Part shown: positions 24,515-36,974 of the stretch, piece by piece
Layout: each line of letters starts with the position of its first letter
How positions within the stretch are numbered: the first letter of the stretch is position 1
NCBI GenBank assembly: GCA_903813345.2
Contig: CAIIXF020000004.1
Coordinates: 14,143,196-14,207,195 of the forward strand
DNA from: Owenia fusiformis
Lineage: Eukaryota; Annelida; Polychaeta; Sabellida; Oweniidae
DNA: 64,000 nt
Direction: 5' to 3'
The notes under the pieces: model-generated
The model's input: the letters and a program-made list of their open reading frames with translations, nothing else
Databases searched by the model: none
What the model was told of the DNA's origin: nothing
Translations under genes and position numbers: made by a program

Positions 24515-25814
24515 ATATTCAACATCAATGTAAAAAAGATGTAAAGAATAATTTCATTTATTAAAACATTTGTAGAACTCAGATTATGTGAAGCATTCAG
24601 ATTCAAGTTATTATGATGTAAATTACAAATTCGAACATGACAGTAGATATAAAATGTCAGGTATCAGAACGCCACGGGCCGCCACGGGCCCGGGGCTTTC
24701 AAAATCTCTGAGAGATAAAGATGGGCAGGAGATATTGATGAGCAGGAGATAAATTAATTGAATGGGGATTAGGAGATAAATTAATTGGATGGGGCTTTCA
24801 TCTTAAATGTGTAAAAATGTTAGATGGGGCTTTCATCTTAAATGTGTAAAAATGTTAGATAAGATGCGCATGACATCATTGTTATCTTAAATGGGTGAGA
24901 AATGTATTTCTTGGACTGAATGTCTTTAGTAAAGTGCAAAATAAATCCCTTTTAATATTATTTTAAATTTGGTATAATCCATTAACAGTGTTTACAATTC
25001 TACTTTCAATATTAACCCAAAATTGAAAAGAATCAATAATCCTATTGAGCTGGTCAAACAAATACTGTTCACATAAAAGGAAAGAGAACTGGATTTTGGA
25101 TTAAATATGAGTACAGATGAAAAGGTTTATTTATTTAAGTCCTATATTGAATTGACCGTTGAAAAGGTTTATTTATTTAAGTCCCTATATTGAATTGACC
25201 ATTTGATCTTACTCTACTTGATTTCAACAATAATGGTCTTTTAATGTAATAATTGAATGTTGACATTTAATTGTGTCATCACAATGTTAATCCTTCATAT
25301 TCTAGAACATCTTTTGTTTAATGTGTTAATCATTTTTTCTAGAATGATCTAGAGTATATGACATCATCATTTCATGACCTAAGATTCTTAAAAAATGCAT
25401 GACATCATGCCCTAAAATAGAATTTGACATCATTTTTACCATATAAAAATCTCCAAAAAGTGTGTGGACCATTTATGAACATGGTAGTAAACAACTGGTG
25501 ATTTAGACATATCTGTATGCTTGTTTAAGGTAAGTCCTAAATATTTGTATCATATTATATACATGATATTCAATAACACAACATCTAAATGCAGTAGGAT
25601 CATATATGTTCCAATTTCTTTGATACGTTGTTATATTTATGTAAATAATTTCATAGAAATTGAGGGAATTGTATTTTATGTAAATAATTTCATAGAAATT
25701 GAGGGTAAATAATTTAGAAGAAATTGAGAGAATTAAGCATTGTGACATAGTCGAATACTTTAATTATCATGTACAAATATTCACTGATTTACAAGTATTG
25801 TTCACAAATGTTCA

Positions 25815-26305
25815 CAAGCATTACCATTAGCATATGTTAGCATTACATCGTTATGACATCATAATTTGAGACGTGGGGCTTTCATTGTTTAGTTTATTAA
25901 CATTTATTTCATTAGTTAGCATTATTATTAGCATATGTTAGCATCTGTTAGCATTATCATTAGCATCTGTTAGCATTACCATTAGCATATGTTAGCATCT
26001 GTTAGCATTATCATTAGCATCTGTTAGCATTACCATTAGCATATGTTAGCATCTGTTAGCATTATCATTAGCATCTGTTAGCATTACCATTAGCATATGT
26101 TAGCATCTGTTAGCATTATCATTAGCATCTGTTAGCATTATCATTAGCATCTGTTAGCATTACCATTAGCATATGTTAGCATCTGTTAGCATTACCATTA
26201 GCATATATTAGCATCTGTTAGCATTATCATTAGCATCTGTTAGCATTACCATTAGCATATGATAGCATCTGTTAGCATTACATCATTAGCATATGTTAGC
26301 ATTAG
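25815..26305 (+). repeat. TTAGCATMTG satellite, left arm
   Basis: Tandem decamer-like units alternate TTAGCATCTG, TTAGCATTAC and TTAGCATATG. The right arm carries the same satellite inverted at 27794-28055 with fewer units, so copy number has changed since the arms formed. Confidence 0.9.
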
Positions 26306-27793
26306 TTTTACAAATGTTCGCTGATGTTAACAAATGTTCACTGATGTTCAAAAATGTTCACAAATGTTCAAAAATGTTCACTAGTATTCTTCACAAATGT
26401 TCACTGATGTTCACAAATGTTCAAAAATGTTCACTAGTATTGTTCACAAATGTTCACTGATGTTCAAAAATGTTCACTAGTATTGTTCACAAATGTTCAC
26501 TGATGTTCAAAAATGTTCACTAGTATTGTTCACAAATGTTCACTGATGTTCACTGATGTTCAAAAATGTTCACTAGTATTGTTCACAAATGTTCACTGAT
26601 GTTCAAAAATGTTCACTAGTATTGTTCACAAATGTTCACTGATGTTCACAAATGTTCAAAAATATTCACTTGCACTAGTATTGTTCACAAATGTTCACAA
26701 ATGTTCACTGATGTTCACAAATGTTCAAAAATGTTCACTAGTATTGTTCACAAATGTTCACTGATGTTCAAAAATGTTCACTAGTATTGTTCACAAATGT
26801 TCACTGATGTTCAAAAATGTTCACTAGTATTGTTCACAAATGTTCACTGATGTTCACTGATGTTCAAAAATGTTCACTAGTATTGTTCACAAATGTTCAC
26901 TGATGTTCAAAAATGTTCACTAGTATTGTTCACAAATGTTCACTGATGTTCACAAATGTTCAAAAATATTCACTTGCACTAGTATTGTTCACAAATGTTC
27001 ACAAATGTTCACTGATGTTCACTGATGTTCACAAATGTTCACTAGTATTGTTCACAAATGTTCACAAATGTTCACTGATGTTCACAAATGTTCACTAGTA
27101 TTGTTCATAAATGTTCACTGATGTTCACTAGTATTCTTCACTGATGGTCACAAATGTTCACTGATGTTCACAAATGTTCACTGATGTTCACAAATGTTCA
27201 CTGATGTTCACAAATCCCCCTCCTCCTCCTCCATGTTCACTGATGTTCACAAATGTTCACTGATGTTCACAAATGAGGAGGGGGATGGGGGATGAGGATG
27301 GGGGAATGGGGAGGAGGATGGAATGAGGAGGATGAGGAGAAAATAGGGATGAGGATGAGGAGGAGGTGAGGAGGGAATGAGGAGGAGGATGAGGAGGGAA
27401 TGAGGAGGAGGAGGAGGAGGAGGGGGATTTGTGAACATAAGTGAACAATACTAGTGAACATTTGTGAACATCAGTGAACATCACTGAACATTTGTGAACA
27501 TTTGTGAACAATACTAGTGAACAATACTAGTGAACATTTGTGAACATCAGTGAACATTTGTGAACAATACTAGTGAACATTTTTGAACATCAGTGAACAT
27601 TTGTGAACAATACTAGTGAACATTTGTGAACATCAGTGAACATTTATGAACATTTGTGAACAATACTAGTGAACATTTGTGAACATTTGTGAACAATACT
27701 AGTGCAAGTGAACATTTTTGAACATTTGTGAACATCAGTGAACATTTGTGAACAATACTAGTGAACATTTTTGAACATCAGTGAACATTTGTG
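26305..27793. repeat. TGTTCAC satellite that switches orientation around a GA-rich core
   Basis: From 26305 to about 27270 the units read ATGTTCACAAATGTTCAC, with a recurrent CACTAGTATTG block about every 60-130 bases. From about 27430 to 27793 the same units run in the opposite orientation (GTGAACATTTG). The centre, about 27270-27430, is a purine-rich GAGGAGGATGAGG tract, and a short CTCCTCC patch lies at 27217-27232. Proline/serine-rich open frames over the GA tract are artefacts of low complexity. Confidence 0.92.
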
Positions 27794-29575
27794 ATGCTAA
27801 TGATAATGCTAACAGATGCTAACATATGCTAATGGTAATGCTAACAGATGCTAATGATAATGCTAACAGATGCTAACATATGCTAATGGTAATGCTAACA
27901 GATGCTAATGATAATGCTAACAGATGCTAACATATGCTAATAATAATGCTAACTAATGAAATAAATGTTAATAAACTAAACAATGAAAGCCCCACGTCTC
28001 AAATTATGATGTCATAACGATGTAATGCTAACATATGCTAATGGTAATGCTTGTGAACATTTGTGAACAATACTTGTAAATCAGTGAATATTTGTACATG
28101 ATAATTAAAGTATTCGACTATGTCACAATGCTAAATTCTCTCAATTTCTTCTAAATTATTTACCCTCAATTTCTATGAAATTATTTACATAAAATACAAT
28201 TCCCTCAATTTCTATGAAATTATTTACATAAATATAACAACGTATCAAAGAAATTGGAACATATATGATCCTACTGCATTTAGATGTTGTGTTATTGAAT
28301 ATCATGTATATAATATGATACAAATATTTAGGACTTACCTTAAACAAGCATACAGATATGTCTAAATCACCAGTTGTTTACTACCATGTTCATAAATGGT
28401 CCACACACTTTTTGGAGATTTTTATATGGTAAAAATGATGTCAAATTCTATTTTAGGGCATGATGTCATGCATTTTTTAAGAAACTTAGGTCATGAAATG
28501 ATGATGTCATATACTCTAGATCATTCTAGAAAAAATGATTAACACATTAAACAAAAGATGTTCTAGAATATGAAGGATCAACATTGTGATGACACAATTA
28601 AATGTCAACATTCAATTATTACATTAAAAGACCATTATTGTTGAAATCAAGTAGAGTAAGATCAAATGGTCAATTCAATATAGGACTTAAATAAATAAAC
28701 CTTTTCAACGGTCAATTCAATATAGGACTTAAATAAATAAACCTTTTCATCTGTACTCATATTTAATCCAAAATCCAGTTCTCTTTCCTTTTATGTGAAC
28801 AGTATTTGTTTGACCAGCTCAATAGGATTATTGATTCTTTTCAATTTTGGGTTAATATTGAAAGTAGAATTGTAAACACTGTTAATGGATTATACCAAAT
28901 TTAAAATAATATTAAAAGGGATTTATTTTGCACTTTACTAAAGACATTCAGTCCAAGAAATACATTTCTCACCCATTTAAGATAACAATGATGTCATGCG
29001 CATCTTATCTAACATTTTTACACATTTAAGATGAAAGCCCCATCTAACATTTTTACACATTTAAGATGAAAGCCCCATCCAATTAATTTATCTCCTAATC
29101 CCCATTCAATTAATTTATCTCCTGCTCATCAATATCTCCTGCTCATCTTTATCTCTCAGAGATTTTGAAAGCCCCGGGCCAGTGGCGGCCCGTGGCGGCC
29201 CGTGGCGTTCTGATACCTGACATTTTATATCTACTCATGACTGTAATCACGCCTTCTATAAACTGTGAACAAAGTCAGTATTTCTCCCGGTATGTATTCG
29301 GAGACACTGCACCTGGTAATAGGAGTAATGCGTGACGGCATAACAATGGCGGGCCCGATGAATTGTCGAAAAAATTGGTGAGTTTTCATGTTCGAGGTAT
29401 CGACGGATATATACCTTATGGGAATACGCAAAAGCTTTCAAGCTCCCCACTCCCTTTGGTCGTTCGAGGTACAGAAAACGTTTGTGCCTAGCCCTGCGGT
29501 ATGTATTCGTCGATATAACACCTGCTCTGAGGTATATATTTCTTAAATATGTCTCATCTCCTTTCTTGTCTGTAG

Positions 29576-30246
29576 GGGCGGCTGTGACTGCGTTCTTTGT
29601 TGCAACAATATTTCATGTATGCACCAAAGACAAGGCTGTCGGGAAGGTCAACTATATAAAGGAATATAAAGTTATTGACTACTTTAACTTGTTAAATGTA
29701 TTTTCGATAGAAAGACATATTGAACGTATTGAGAAGCTTGTGGATTACTACATAACGAACACGCCATTGACTTCAGCCGACAAGCTAATTTTGAAGGGAT
29801 CTATGAGAAGGATGAAAAATGTTGAGAAGCGCTTACATATGTTCTCACCTCATATGAAAGAATATATCCGAATGAAGAGAGGGGTTGTAAATATGCTGAG
29901 AAATGTATCAGTTGGATTTCTTAATGGAACGAATGAAAGTTTTAAAAACGCGTACCACCGTTTAGAATTAACACTTGGCGACCCTTCATATGTACAGCTC
30001 CGGTTAAATAATCCCTTTACTATATCCAGAATCCCAACAACCTCAAAACGGGAAATGAAAAAAGTCTTCAAGCTGTTACTTTTGATGAAGAATAATCAGG
30101 AACCTGCAACCAAGGAAATCAAAGAGATAAAAGCAAATATTGAAATATTTTACGAGTATTTGAAAATATTTACTGAGGAGGCAAAGATAATATGGAAGCA
30201 TATTCAGCTGTTGAAGATTCCTGATAATGATGGTAAGAAGCTGTAA
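29576..30246 (+). CDS. Protein of unknown function, main exon
   Basis: The frame is open from 29482, but a good 3' splice site (CTTTCTTGTCTGTAG) ends at 29575, so the true exon probably starts at 29576. It would join the exon ending at 23620 in phase, giving ...TIMR-R-AAVTAFF.... The encoded part (about 223 residues) begins with a hydrophobic segment (AAVTAFFVATIF). A helical, Lys/Glu-rich stretch follows with candidate coiled-coil character (for example IERHIERIEKLVDYYI, and KEIKEIKANIEIFYEYLKIF near the end). No domain was recognised. An alternative is a single-exon gene starting at the ATG at 29482. Confidence 0.5.
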
Positions 30247-30446
30247 CTTAAAACTGCTGTTAAAGTATGTTCTAAATAACGTTAAAGGCCTCAAATAAAG
30301 TTTGAACCACTTTGGCTTATGAGCAGTCATACCCAATGTTATGAAAATGTGATATGTGAACCTTTTTATTACACCATCGGTGGGATATAGTCGTCATGAT
30401 TACGGAGACATCGTGATCGTTGTCGTGATCGTCCCACTTTTTGTCA

Positions 30447-31160
30447 TCGCGACTTCAGGAAAACTGCTCGCGCCATTTCAGGAAAACCAATAATCGGATT
30501 TTCTCTAAATTCGAACACCTGATAGAGGATATCAAGTTCTATAGCTGATTAACTTTTGGGCGACCTTCTTTTTTCTGCCATTTTGAAGCTTTTTGGATAA
30601 ATCTTGTCATCGCCAAATCAGGAAAAGTGTTCGTCGGATTTTCTTCAAATTTGCACACATGATAAAGGATATTAAGTTCTAGAGTTGACTAACTTTTGGC
30701 GGCCATCTTTTTTTCTGGCAGCCATTGTTGAAGCTTTTTCGATAAATCTTGTCATCGCCATTTCAGGAAAACCGCCAATCTGATTTTCTCCAAATTTGCA
30801 CACGTGATAGAGGGTATCACGTTCTAAACCCGATTAACCTTTTTGTGGCCATTTTATTTTTGGCGGCATTGTGAAGTTTTTTCGATAAACTTGTCATCGC
30901 CATTTAAGGAAACTGTCCCTCTGATTTTCTCCAAATTCGCACACATGATAGAGGATATCAAGTTCTAGAGCTGTGTAACCTTTGGGCGGCAATCTTGTTT
31001 TCTGGCGGCCATTTTGAAGTTTTTTCGATAAATCTTGTAATAGCCATTTTAGGAAAACTTCTCCTCGGATTTTCTCCAAATTCGCACACATGATAGAGGA
31101 TATCACGTTCTAGAGCTGATTAAATTTTTGGCGGTATTTTGAAGTTTTTTTCGATATTAG
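30447..31160. repeat. Minisatellite, about 145 bp, five units
   Basis: Units start near 30447, 30606, 30752, 30893 and 31040 with CTTGTCATCGCCATTTCAGG-like text. Each then has GGATTTTCTCCAAATTCGCA, GATAGAGGATATCA and TGGCGGCCATTTT. Spacing is 141-159 bases. The repeat lies downstream of the unknown-function gene and is non-coding. Confidence 0.9.
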
Positions 31161-31490
31161 GAGTACTGCCGAACGGTGCGGTGCGGTGAAACTGGTAACT
31201 ACCTACTAGTATCTGAGTTATTGTTTACCAAATGCTTCTGCTCCACCTTCCTAAATAAAACAAGCCATTATTGTTAATATACGCCCTCTTTCAAATGCTA
31301 CATACTTTGTATAACATAGTCCGGAGTAGGATTGCAAATTGTAATTTGGTTTCCTGTATAAAAAGCCCTTTCTCCTTTTCTGGCACACCACAGCGCCATC
31401 TAGTGTTTGATTAATGAATCGAGGTTTATTCTCGATAGGGTAAGTAGTACTAAGTACTAATCTATCAGAAAACATTTTAAAGTTAGAGAT

Positions 31491-32888
31491 GTGCCCGTCA
31501 ACAGGTTATACGATGAAATGTTAAAATGGTTCTCTCTGGCTTTTTACCCTAAAATTGACCCTATACACAAATGTGCTACAGCGTCAAGTGGCAAAAATAT
31601 AATTGTTTACGCAAGGGGTGTCCTGACTCTCAGAATCATCGGTGTAATTGCTTTGATTTCAGGCACATTTAACTGTAACAGAGATTCTAAGGGAGTTAAC
31701 ATTATCCAGGCAGAAGATGGTATGGGCTTCCTCGCAGTATGCGACTCGGAATGGTTGGTTGTCGCACAGAGATTTGACGGCAGCGTGGACTTCCCTTCGT
31801 TTAACTTCACCTTTGAATATCGTGCAAACCCTCTTAATTATGATCCTGATTATATAAGTGACAATCTATATGGCGAGGGATTCGGCGATCCACCCTCGGA
31901 GTATTTTATAGGACTGAATAATCTGTACGCAGTTGCTAAACAGGCCATGTATGAGATACGCTTTGAACTAACCACGTGGGAAGGGGAAACTAGATATGCT
32001 TATTACTCATTATTCGATGTAGCATATGATGATTCATATGGGATCTACGGTGAAGGGCCCATATACAAGTTAAGGTTAGGCCATTATAGAGGAACTGCTG
32101 GTGATTTTAAGAATTATTATGACTATAGTTCTTTCTCTGACTGCTACTGGATGCGTCATCGATTCTGGTGGTTTGGGGATTGGGTCGATGAGTACCATGA
32201 AAACGTATATGAATTGAAAAATTGCGGAAAAGCTAATTTATTTGGACGTTATAATAACGGCCCTAGATGTGACGTTGAGATGGAGTGTATGACGTGGCCA
32301 GCCTGGCCTAACGACCTACTGGAATATCCCTACAATGATAATAGGTACTACTCGTTTAAAAAGATGAGAATAATGATACGACGTGTCATCGATCCGTGTA
32401 TCGAAATCAAGGAAAACACAGAATTGAGAAATGATATGATTGGGGAATGCGAAGGAGCTTGGCTTGTAGTTGCTCATAAGATTAACGGAAGTGTTCATTT
32501 CAATCGCACAGTGAATGAGTACATAAACGGATTTGGAAGCATATCTGGGGAATTTTTCACAGGACTTCGTCCGTTGAATAAGCTGACGAAACGATTTAAA
32601 TGGTATGGTGTACGGTTTGAGGCCACGACGATAAATGGTAAATTACGTTATGCGGAGTACAGCGCGATTGACATTAGTAATTCTTATACTGATGATTTCT
32701 ATCATGTGGATGTCTTTGGTGTTGGTGATCGTCGGCATTCTTTAGATTGCTCTAATCGCTGGTTTCTTAGTATTTTTGCTACCTGGGATCGTGAAACAAA
32801 TTGTACTAAAAAAGAGTTCGACTGGTATTGTGGTTGTATGCTGCAGACATCGCCTGGGTTGTTTGACAAAAAAGACAGCATTACATAG
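31491..32888 (+). CDS. Fibrinogen-related domain protein, two domains (second truncated)
   Basis: The 465-codon frame has a hydrophobic signal or anchor segment at about residues 43-60. A first fibrinogen-related domain (FReD) spans about 67-300: CDSEWLVVAQRFDGSVDF, then GFGDPPSEYFIGLNNL, then a YRGTAGD block, an aromatic WWFGDW and Cys pair region, and YSFKKMRIMIRR. A second FReD spans about 303-465 and keeps WLVVAHKINGSVHF and GEFFTGLRPLN but stops before the usual C-terminal third. FReDs are secreted or surface binding domains often used in invertebrate immunity and adhesion. A splice acceptor (GATTTCAG, ending at 31662) suggests the mature exon may start there, with the 5' exon unseen. 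The stop at 32886 looks like a break, because a third FReD follows in another frame. Confidence 0.8.
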   Translation: MPVNRLYDEMLKWFSLAFYPKIDPIHKCATASSGKNIIVYARGVLTLRIIGVIALISGTFNCNRDSKGVNIIQAEDGMGFLAVCDSEWLVVAQRFDGSVDFPSFNFTFEYRANPLNYDPDYISDNLYGEGFGDPPSEYFIGLNNLYAVAKQAMYEIRFELTTWEGETRYAYYSLFDVAYDDSYGIYGEGPIYKLRLGHYRGTAGDFKNYYDYSSFSDCYWMRHRFWWFGDWVDEYHENVYELKNCGKANLFGRYNNGPRCDVEMECMTWPAWPNDLLEYPYNDNRYYSFKKMRIMIRRVIDPCIEIKENTELRNDMIGECEGAWLVVAHKINGSVHFNRTVNEYINGFGSISGEFFTGLRPLNKLTKRFKWYGVRFEATTINGKLRYAEYSAIDISNSYTDDFYHVDVFGVGDRRHSLDCSNRWFLSIFATWDRETNCTKKEFDWYCGCMLQTSPGLFDKKDSIT

Positions 32889-32894
32889 AAATAT

Positions 32895-33666
32895 TAAAAT
32901 GAAAATTAACCTCCACAGCCGCCCTTGCTTTGAACCGTCCCAAGGTGTAGATTTAATTCAACTTCAGAATGGAGATACATTTGAAGCAAAATGTTATGAT
33001 CAATGGTTAGTTGTGGCTCACAGATTTGATGGAAGCGAGGATTTTTATCGTCCAATGGCGGACTATGAAGCTGGCTTTGGTAACCCAAAAGGAGAGTATT
33101 TTATTGGGCTGGATAACCTTAACTCATTGTTGAAACACAATGAGTATGTGTTTAGGCTAGAATTCACAACGTGGGCGGGCCAAACTGAATTTGCTGAATA
33201 TTACGTTCTCTATGTAAACAAAGATAGAATCCATCTTGAAGATTTTCGAGGCTCTGGCGTATCTGTAATGTCAACATGGATTTTGGGCGGATTTGAGACT
33301 GATTTACCCTACGACTATTTTTACGAGTATCACGAGTATAAACAGTTTGATTTGGAGTTATTTGGTACATTCGACAATTCTGACTGCGCCAAGCTACGAA
33401 GAGGAGCGTGGTGGTACATTTGGGATGAATATGATGAATATGATTTATCGTACTTGTGTGGAAGTGCCAATCCATTTGGACTGTATATGAATGGCTCAAA
33501 ATGTGACATAAGACTTGGCTGCATGGGCTGGACGGGTTGGCCTGGAGAACTCTTCAATATAACAGAGCGACGAGAGAACAAGGAACTTGATAATGGCTGG
33601 TATTCATTCAAAGAGATGAGGTTTTTAATTCGTCTGAGAGAACCTAGATGGAGAGAATACTCGTAG
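32895..33666 (+). CDS. Fibrinogen-related domain, third unit (frame-shifted from preceding ORF)
   Basis: The frame overlaps the preceding one from 32776, but recognisable FReD sequence begins near 32920: DQWLVVAHRFDGSEDF, then GFGNPKGEYFIGLDNLN, then FTTWAGQTEFAEYY, then GAWWYIWDEYD with a spaced Cys, ANPFGLYMNGSKC, and YSFKEMRFLIR near the end. It keeps the whole domain, unlike the second unit. It is either the C-terminal part of one three-domain protein broken by a frameshift near 32880, or a separate gene or exon; an acceptor-like CCTCCACAG ends near 32920. The insertion between the WW motif and the following Cys is longer than in vertebrate FReDs and is shared with unit 1. Confidence 0.7.
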
Positions 33667-35921
33667 TAATCTTCTGGGAAAGTATATGAACTGAAAATAA
33701 TAGCTTATAAGCAAACACATACACTATAAAAACTAGATCAGGATATTTTGTTCAATTAAACCACTTCTTCCATCAGCTTTTAGGATTAGTTTGAATTAAT
33801 GAAATATGAGGTGGTGCCCGATACCCTTCTTACATCCTTAAAAAACCTAAAAGATCCTTAAACTCTCTTCTATGTTTGGTGTAGTCCACAAATCTGCTCT
33901 TTTTTTCCTTTCACCAACCCTAGCAAAAAATTGAAGGGATAAACATACCCTCATTTTTGATATGTTTGTTGTCTTAAAGGGTACTAGATGAAGTTTTAAA
34001 AAATTGTTTGTCGGAAAATATTTGAAAATAAGTGCTTTTATGGTAGGTTTGAGACTTTTTGCTCAATTTTTCAGTAATAGTCATAGTTGCTATGATTACC
34101 ACGTGGTAACCACGACGTCTTAATTTTTGAAGGTTATTCAGTGATAGTTTCGCAAAGATTGGTGAAAACGGGTCGAGGTAGGGTGATACATCAATAGTAA
34201 TATTCAAACTTTATACTCCCTAATTTTTTAACATTTGGTTCATATTTGCTCTTTGAAATAGAATATATGTGAGTCACCCATTTTCTGCCCACCTTGTACT
34301 AATAAACTAATAAAGCAACTTAGTCTGCACATAATGGTTTTGTCTAATAAACGAAACTGACTGTGTATTTCAAGTATTTTTTGTACTTTTAGAAGACGTG
34401 TGTTCCTCTCCTGCCATTTTGGAAGAGGCGCCCAGTTTACCAGGGTTTCAGACGGCACCGCGTTTAACTACTACCGTGCAATTTTAATATTTTACAGTTG
34501 GACGGCACATTGCCTTAACCCATCAGCTTTATGACGTGCACTTCCGCGTGGGACTATATCTTTACAACGGGAATTTCAAGTTTTTGTCAGTGTAGACATA
34601 AAAAGTTGCGGTCCTCTTACTCGCGCAGTTTTTAATATTTTCATTTGAAAATTGCAGGAACGGTGCTTTGAATCTAGCTCTCTACTCTTTGAAAACGTCA
34701 TGTAGAATCAAAACAGTTGAATTTTTTATTTTTTGTCGTGAAAATATTATTTTTTAGTTTATTTTTATTTTAAAACTTTTGGGGAAAAAATGTAACAAAT
34801 TTTTATTTCTTGTCATATATATCCGATATTTTGTCATCATGAAATTCGAGATTCCTTTTAATGATGGTGCAAATTTCATAATAATTGATGAATTTTTATT
34901 ATCAGTGTTATGTTTTCCAAAAACGGTGTACCACTGTGCATGTTTCTTTAATTGACGGCACATTTGCCTTTAATTGGGCGAACGTACAGGCCCCGACGCA
35001 ATAAGCTTTATTTGATTTAATACACTCAAAAATAAAGTTTGCTATCAAATCAGAATGTTCATAAAACATAAACCTTGCCTTTGTTTTCCCAATTCTAAAA
35101 GCAGGCCAAATGAACTATGATATTCGTTTGACTCTCGAGACTACAGAACTTGAACATACTAAAATCGAAGTTACCTATATATTTACGCTTGTAAAGTTAA
35201 TTATATGTTTAACGGCGTGCTGAGTGAATGTGTCTAATCAAATTTGTCACATACCCATAATATCGTAGATCACAATTCTAAGTTTAAAAAGAAATTTGGA
35301 TTCGTAAGAAGTATTTCTGTTTTAAACTTACCTTTGCTGTCTGAAAAAGATCAATATTCATAGACGGGGATGTTGAAACCTATATTTCCTTTGAATGACC
35401 TGCATTTGTACTACGAAATGATCCTGTGGAGAAAAGTTGATGAATTCCAAACAGCTAGTTCTAGCAAATCTACTAATATAAGCTTACTTTCTTAAAGTAT
35501 TTCAATGTTAAAAATATCTATTGATATGTTTCATTTTTAAAATGACCCTTTGCTTCCCTTTACTTATATGTGTGACTTAATGAAGAATGCTGTTTACCAG
35601 ATCAAACTTAAGACGTAAACTTGGCAATTACTGCATGTTATAACGCAATTTTCTTTAATTTTCTAAAAAAATAGTATGTTTTCGAACGGTCACTTATGTT
35701 AATCTATGACCACGGTATGATTGAAAATGAAAGAACTGAACCAAGTATTGTTGACTGGGTTGAATCATAAGATTTATTTTGATTGATTTAATCTCTTCTT
35801 GAATTTTAAAACTTTTGTCCGGATTACATCTGCTATGGAATTAAAGTTCAAATATACCTCAGAATTGCTTATTGAATTAACCTAGCAATTAATCTGAAAA
35901 TAATTCTTTACATAGGTTATA
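33667..35921. other. Intergenic stretch without recognised gene
   Basis: This is AT-rich, with several short frames and no domain. The phrase GACGGCACATTTGCCTTTAA at about 34954 nearly repeats one at about 34502 as a direct repeat about 450 bases apart, possibly the scar of an old insertion. No RNA gene was seen. Confidence 0.5.
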
Positions 35922-36974
35922 CAAGGGGCGATCCATATATTCTGATAAAAATGCTCTCATTTTGTGATTTTTTCACATATTCCTCTCATTTTTTCAGAAA
36001 ATGTAGATTATGTAATTACACATACAATGCTTAAATATTATAGCTATATCTTAAATTATCAATGAGATAAGGTTGCCATGGTAACCTGTATCAAGGGTAG
36101 GCAGGTCAATTAAATTATACTTATAAATATCGTAATAGCTTGTTATTTTAATTATTTTAAACCATGCAGAAATCATACATTTTTTCTAAAAAGGTTTGGT
36201 ATTGTTACTCGTTGTTTGTTGCTAAACAAATGTTTATATGTGCTCACTATAACATCACAACAAATCACAATAGCATTGTAGGACAGCATGGGCCAATTGA
36301 CATTACATGTTATGAGACACCCCAAAAATCAAATTGTCAGATGAGGTTAATGTGGCTGGTGCAGAGTGTGACATTAACGGATACATTAGGGAATACCATT
36401 AGATTTTATTTTCTTTCAAAAAATAAGTAAGAGGACGCTGTCAGAGACATACATGGACTCATTAAGTGCATGGGCAAGGTGTTATATCTGCATAAAGAAT
36501 CAATAGGTAGTATTGTAAAGAGGAAGACATGGTCACTGTTGAAGATCATCTACAATCTGGTTGCAAGAAGAGCTTGTGGACAGAGAATAACACTACGATA
36601 AATTGAGATGTTACTTATGAAAATATAGCTATCCCACTGTGTAAATTATCAAACAAGGGCAACAGGGGTATAGAACAGATCAATGAATAGTTGGCAATGA
36701 CTGGAAGATGCGTTTGATCTGCTTAAAATAGGTACCGAGGAATGATTAAATTAACATATTTATCTATTTTAGACGTTATAATTTAACTGACCTGCCTACC
36801 CTAAATACAGGTTACCATGGCAACCTTATTTCAAAATTAATTTAAGATATAGCTAAAATATTTTAGCATCTTGTGTGTAATTACATAATCTACATGTTCT
36901 GAAAAAATGAAAGGGATATGTGAAAAAATAACAAAATGAGAGCATTTTTATCAGAATATATGGATCGCCCCTTG
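35922..36974. mobile_element. Tc1/mariner-like element remnant
   Basis: TA flanks both ends (35920-35921 and 36975-36976). The terminal repeats CAAGGGGCGATCCATATATT are inverted and extend about 190 bp, through TTGCCATGGTAACCTGTA and GGCAGGTCA. The interior, about 36430-36600, reads as badly decayed text with a Tc1-like feel (a possible SIGSIVKRKTWS block), but no catalytic core is intact. The 88-codon frame at 36164 has no recognisable motif. Confidence 0.85.

Larger units (their letters stand above)
24642..29235. mobile_element. 4.6-kb foldback element with 6-bp target duplication
   Basis: The ends AGTAGATATAAAATGTCAGG are perfect inverted repeats, flanked directly by CATGAC on both sides (24636-24641 and 29236-29241). 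The arms, about 24642-26305 and 27794-29235, are nearly identical reverse complements; even a spurious 63-codon frame is identical on opposite strands (25521-25712 and 28156-28347). Between and within the arms are mirror-image satellites of TTAGCATCTG/TTAGCATATG and of TGTTCACAAA/TGTTCACTGA. No transposase is encoded. It lies in the candidate intron 23621-29575. Confidence 0.92.

Noticed and set aside
27247-27511. Proline/serine-rich frames over the GA-rich core
   Set aside because: Low-complexity translation of a GAGGAGGATG tract.
25521-28347. Identical 63-codon frames at 25521-25712 and 28156-28347
   Set aside because: They are the same stretch in the two arms of the foldback; low-complexity, and no domain was recognised. 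Used only as evidence of arm identity.
34500-34980. Direct repeats of GGCACATT...GCCTT about 450 bases apart, with TATGACGTGCAC near 34528 resembling the end of the 13400 element
   Set aside because: No convincing inverted ends or target duplication could be matched, so no element is called beyond a note in the intergenic entry.
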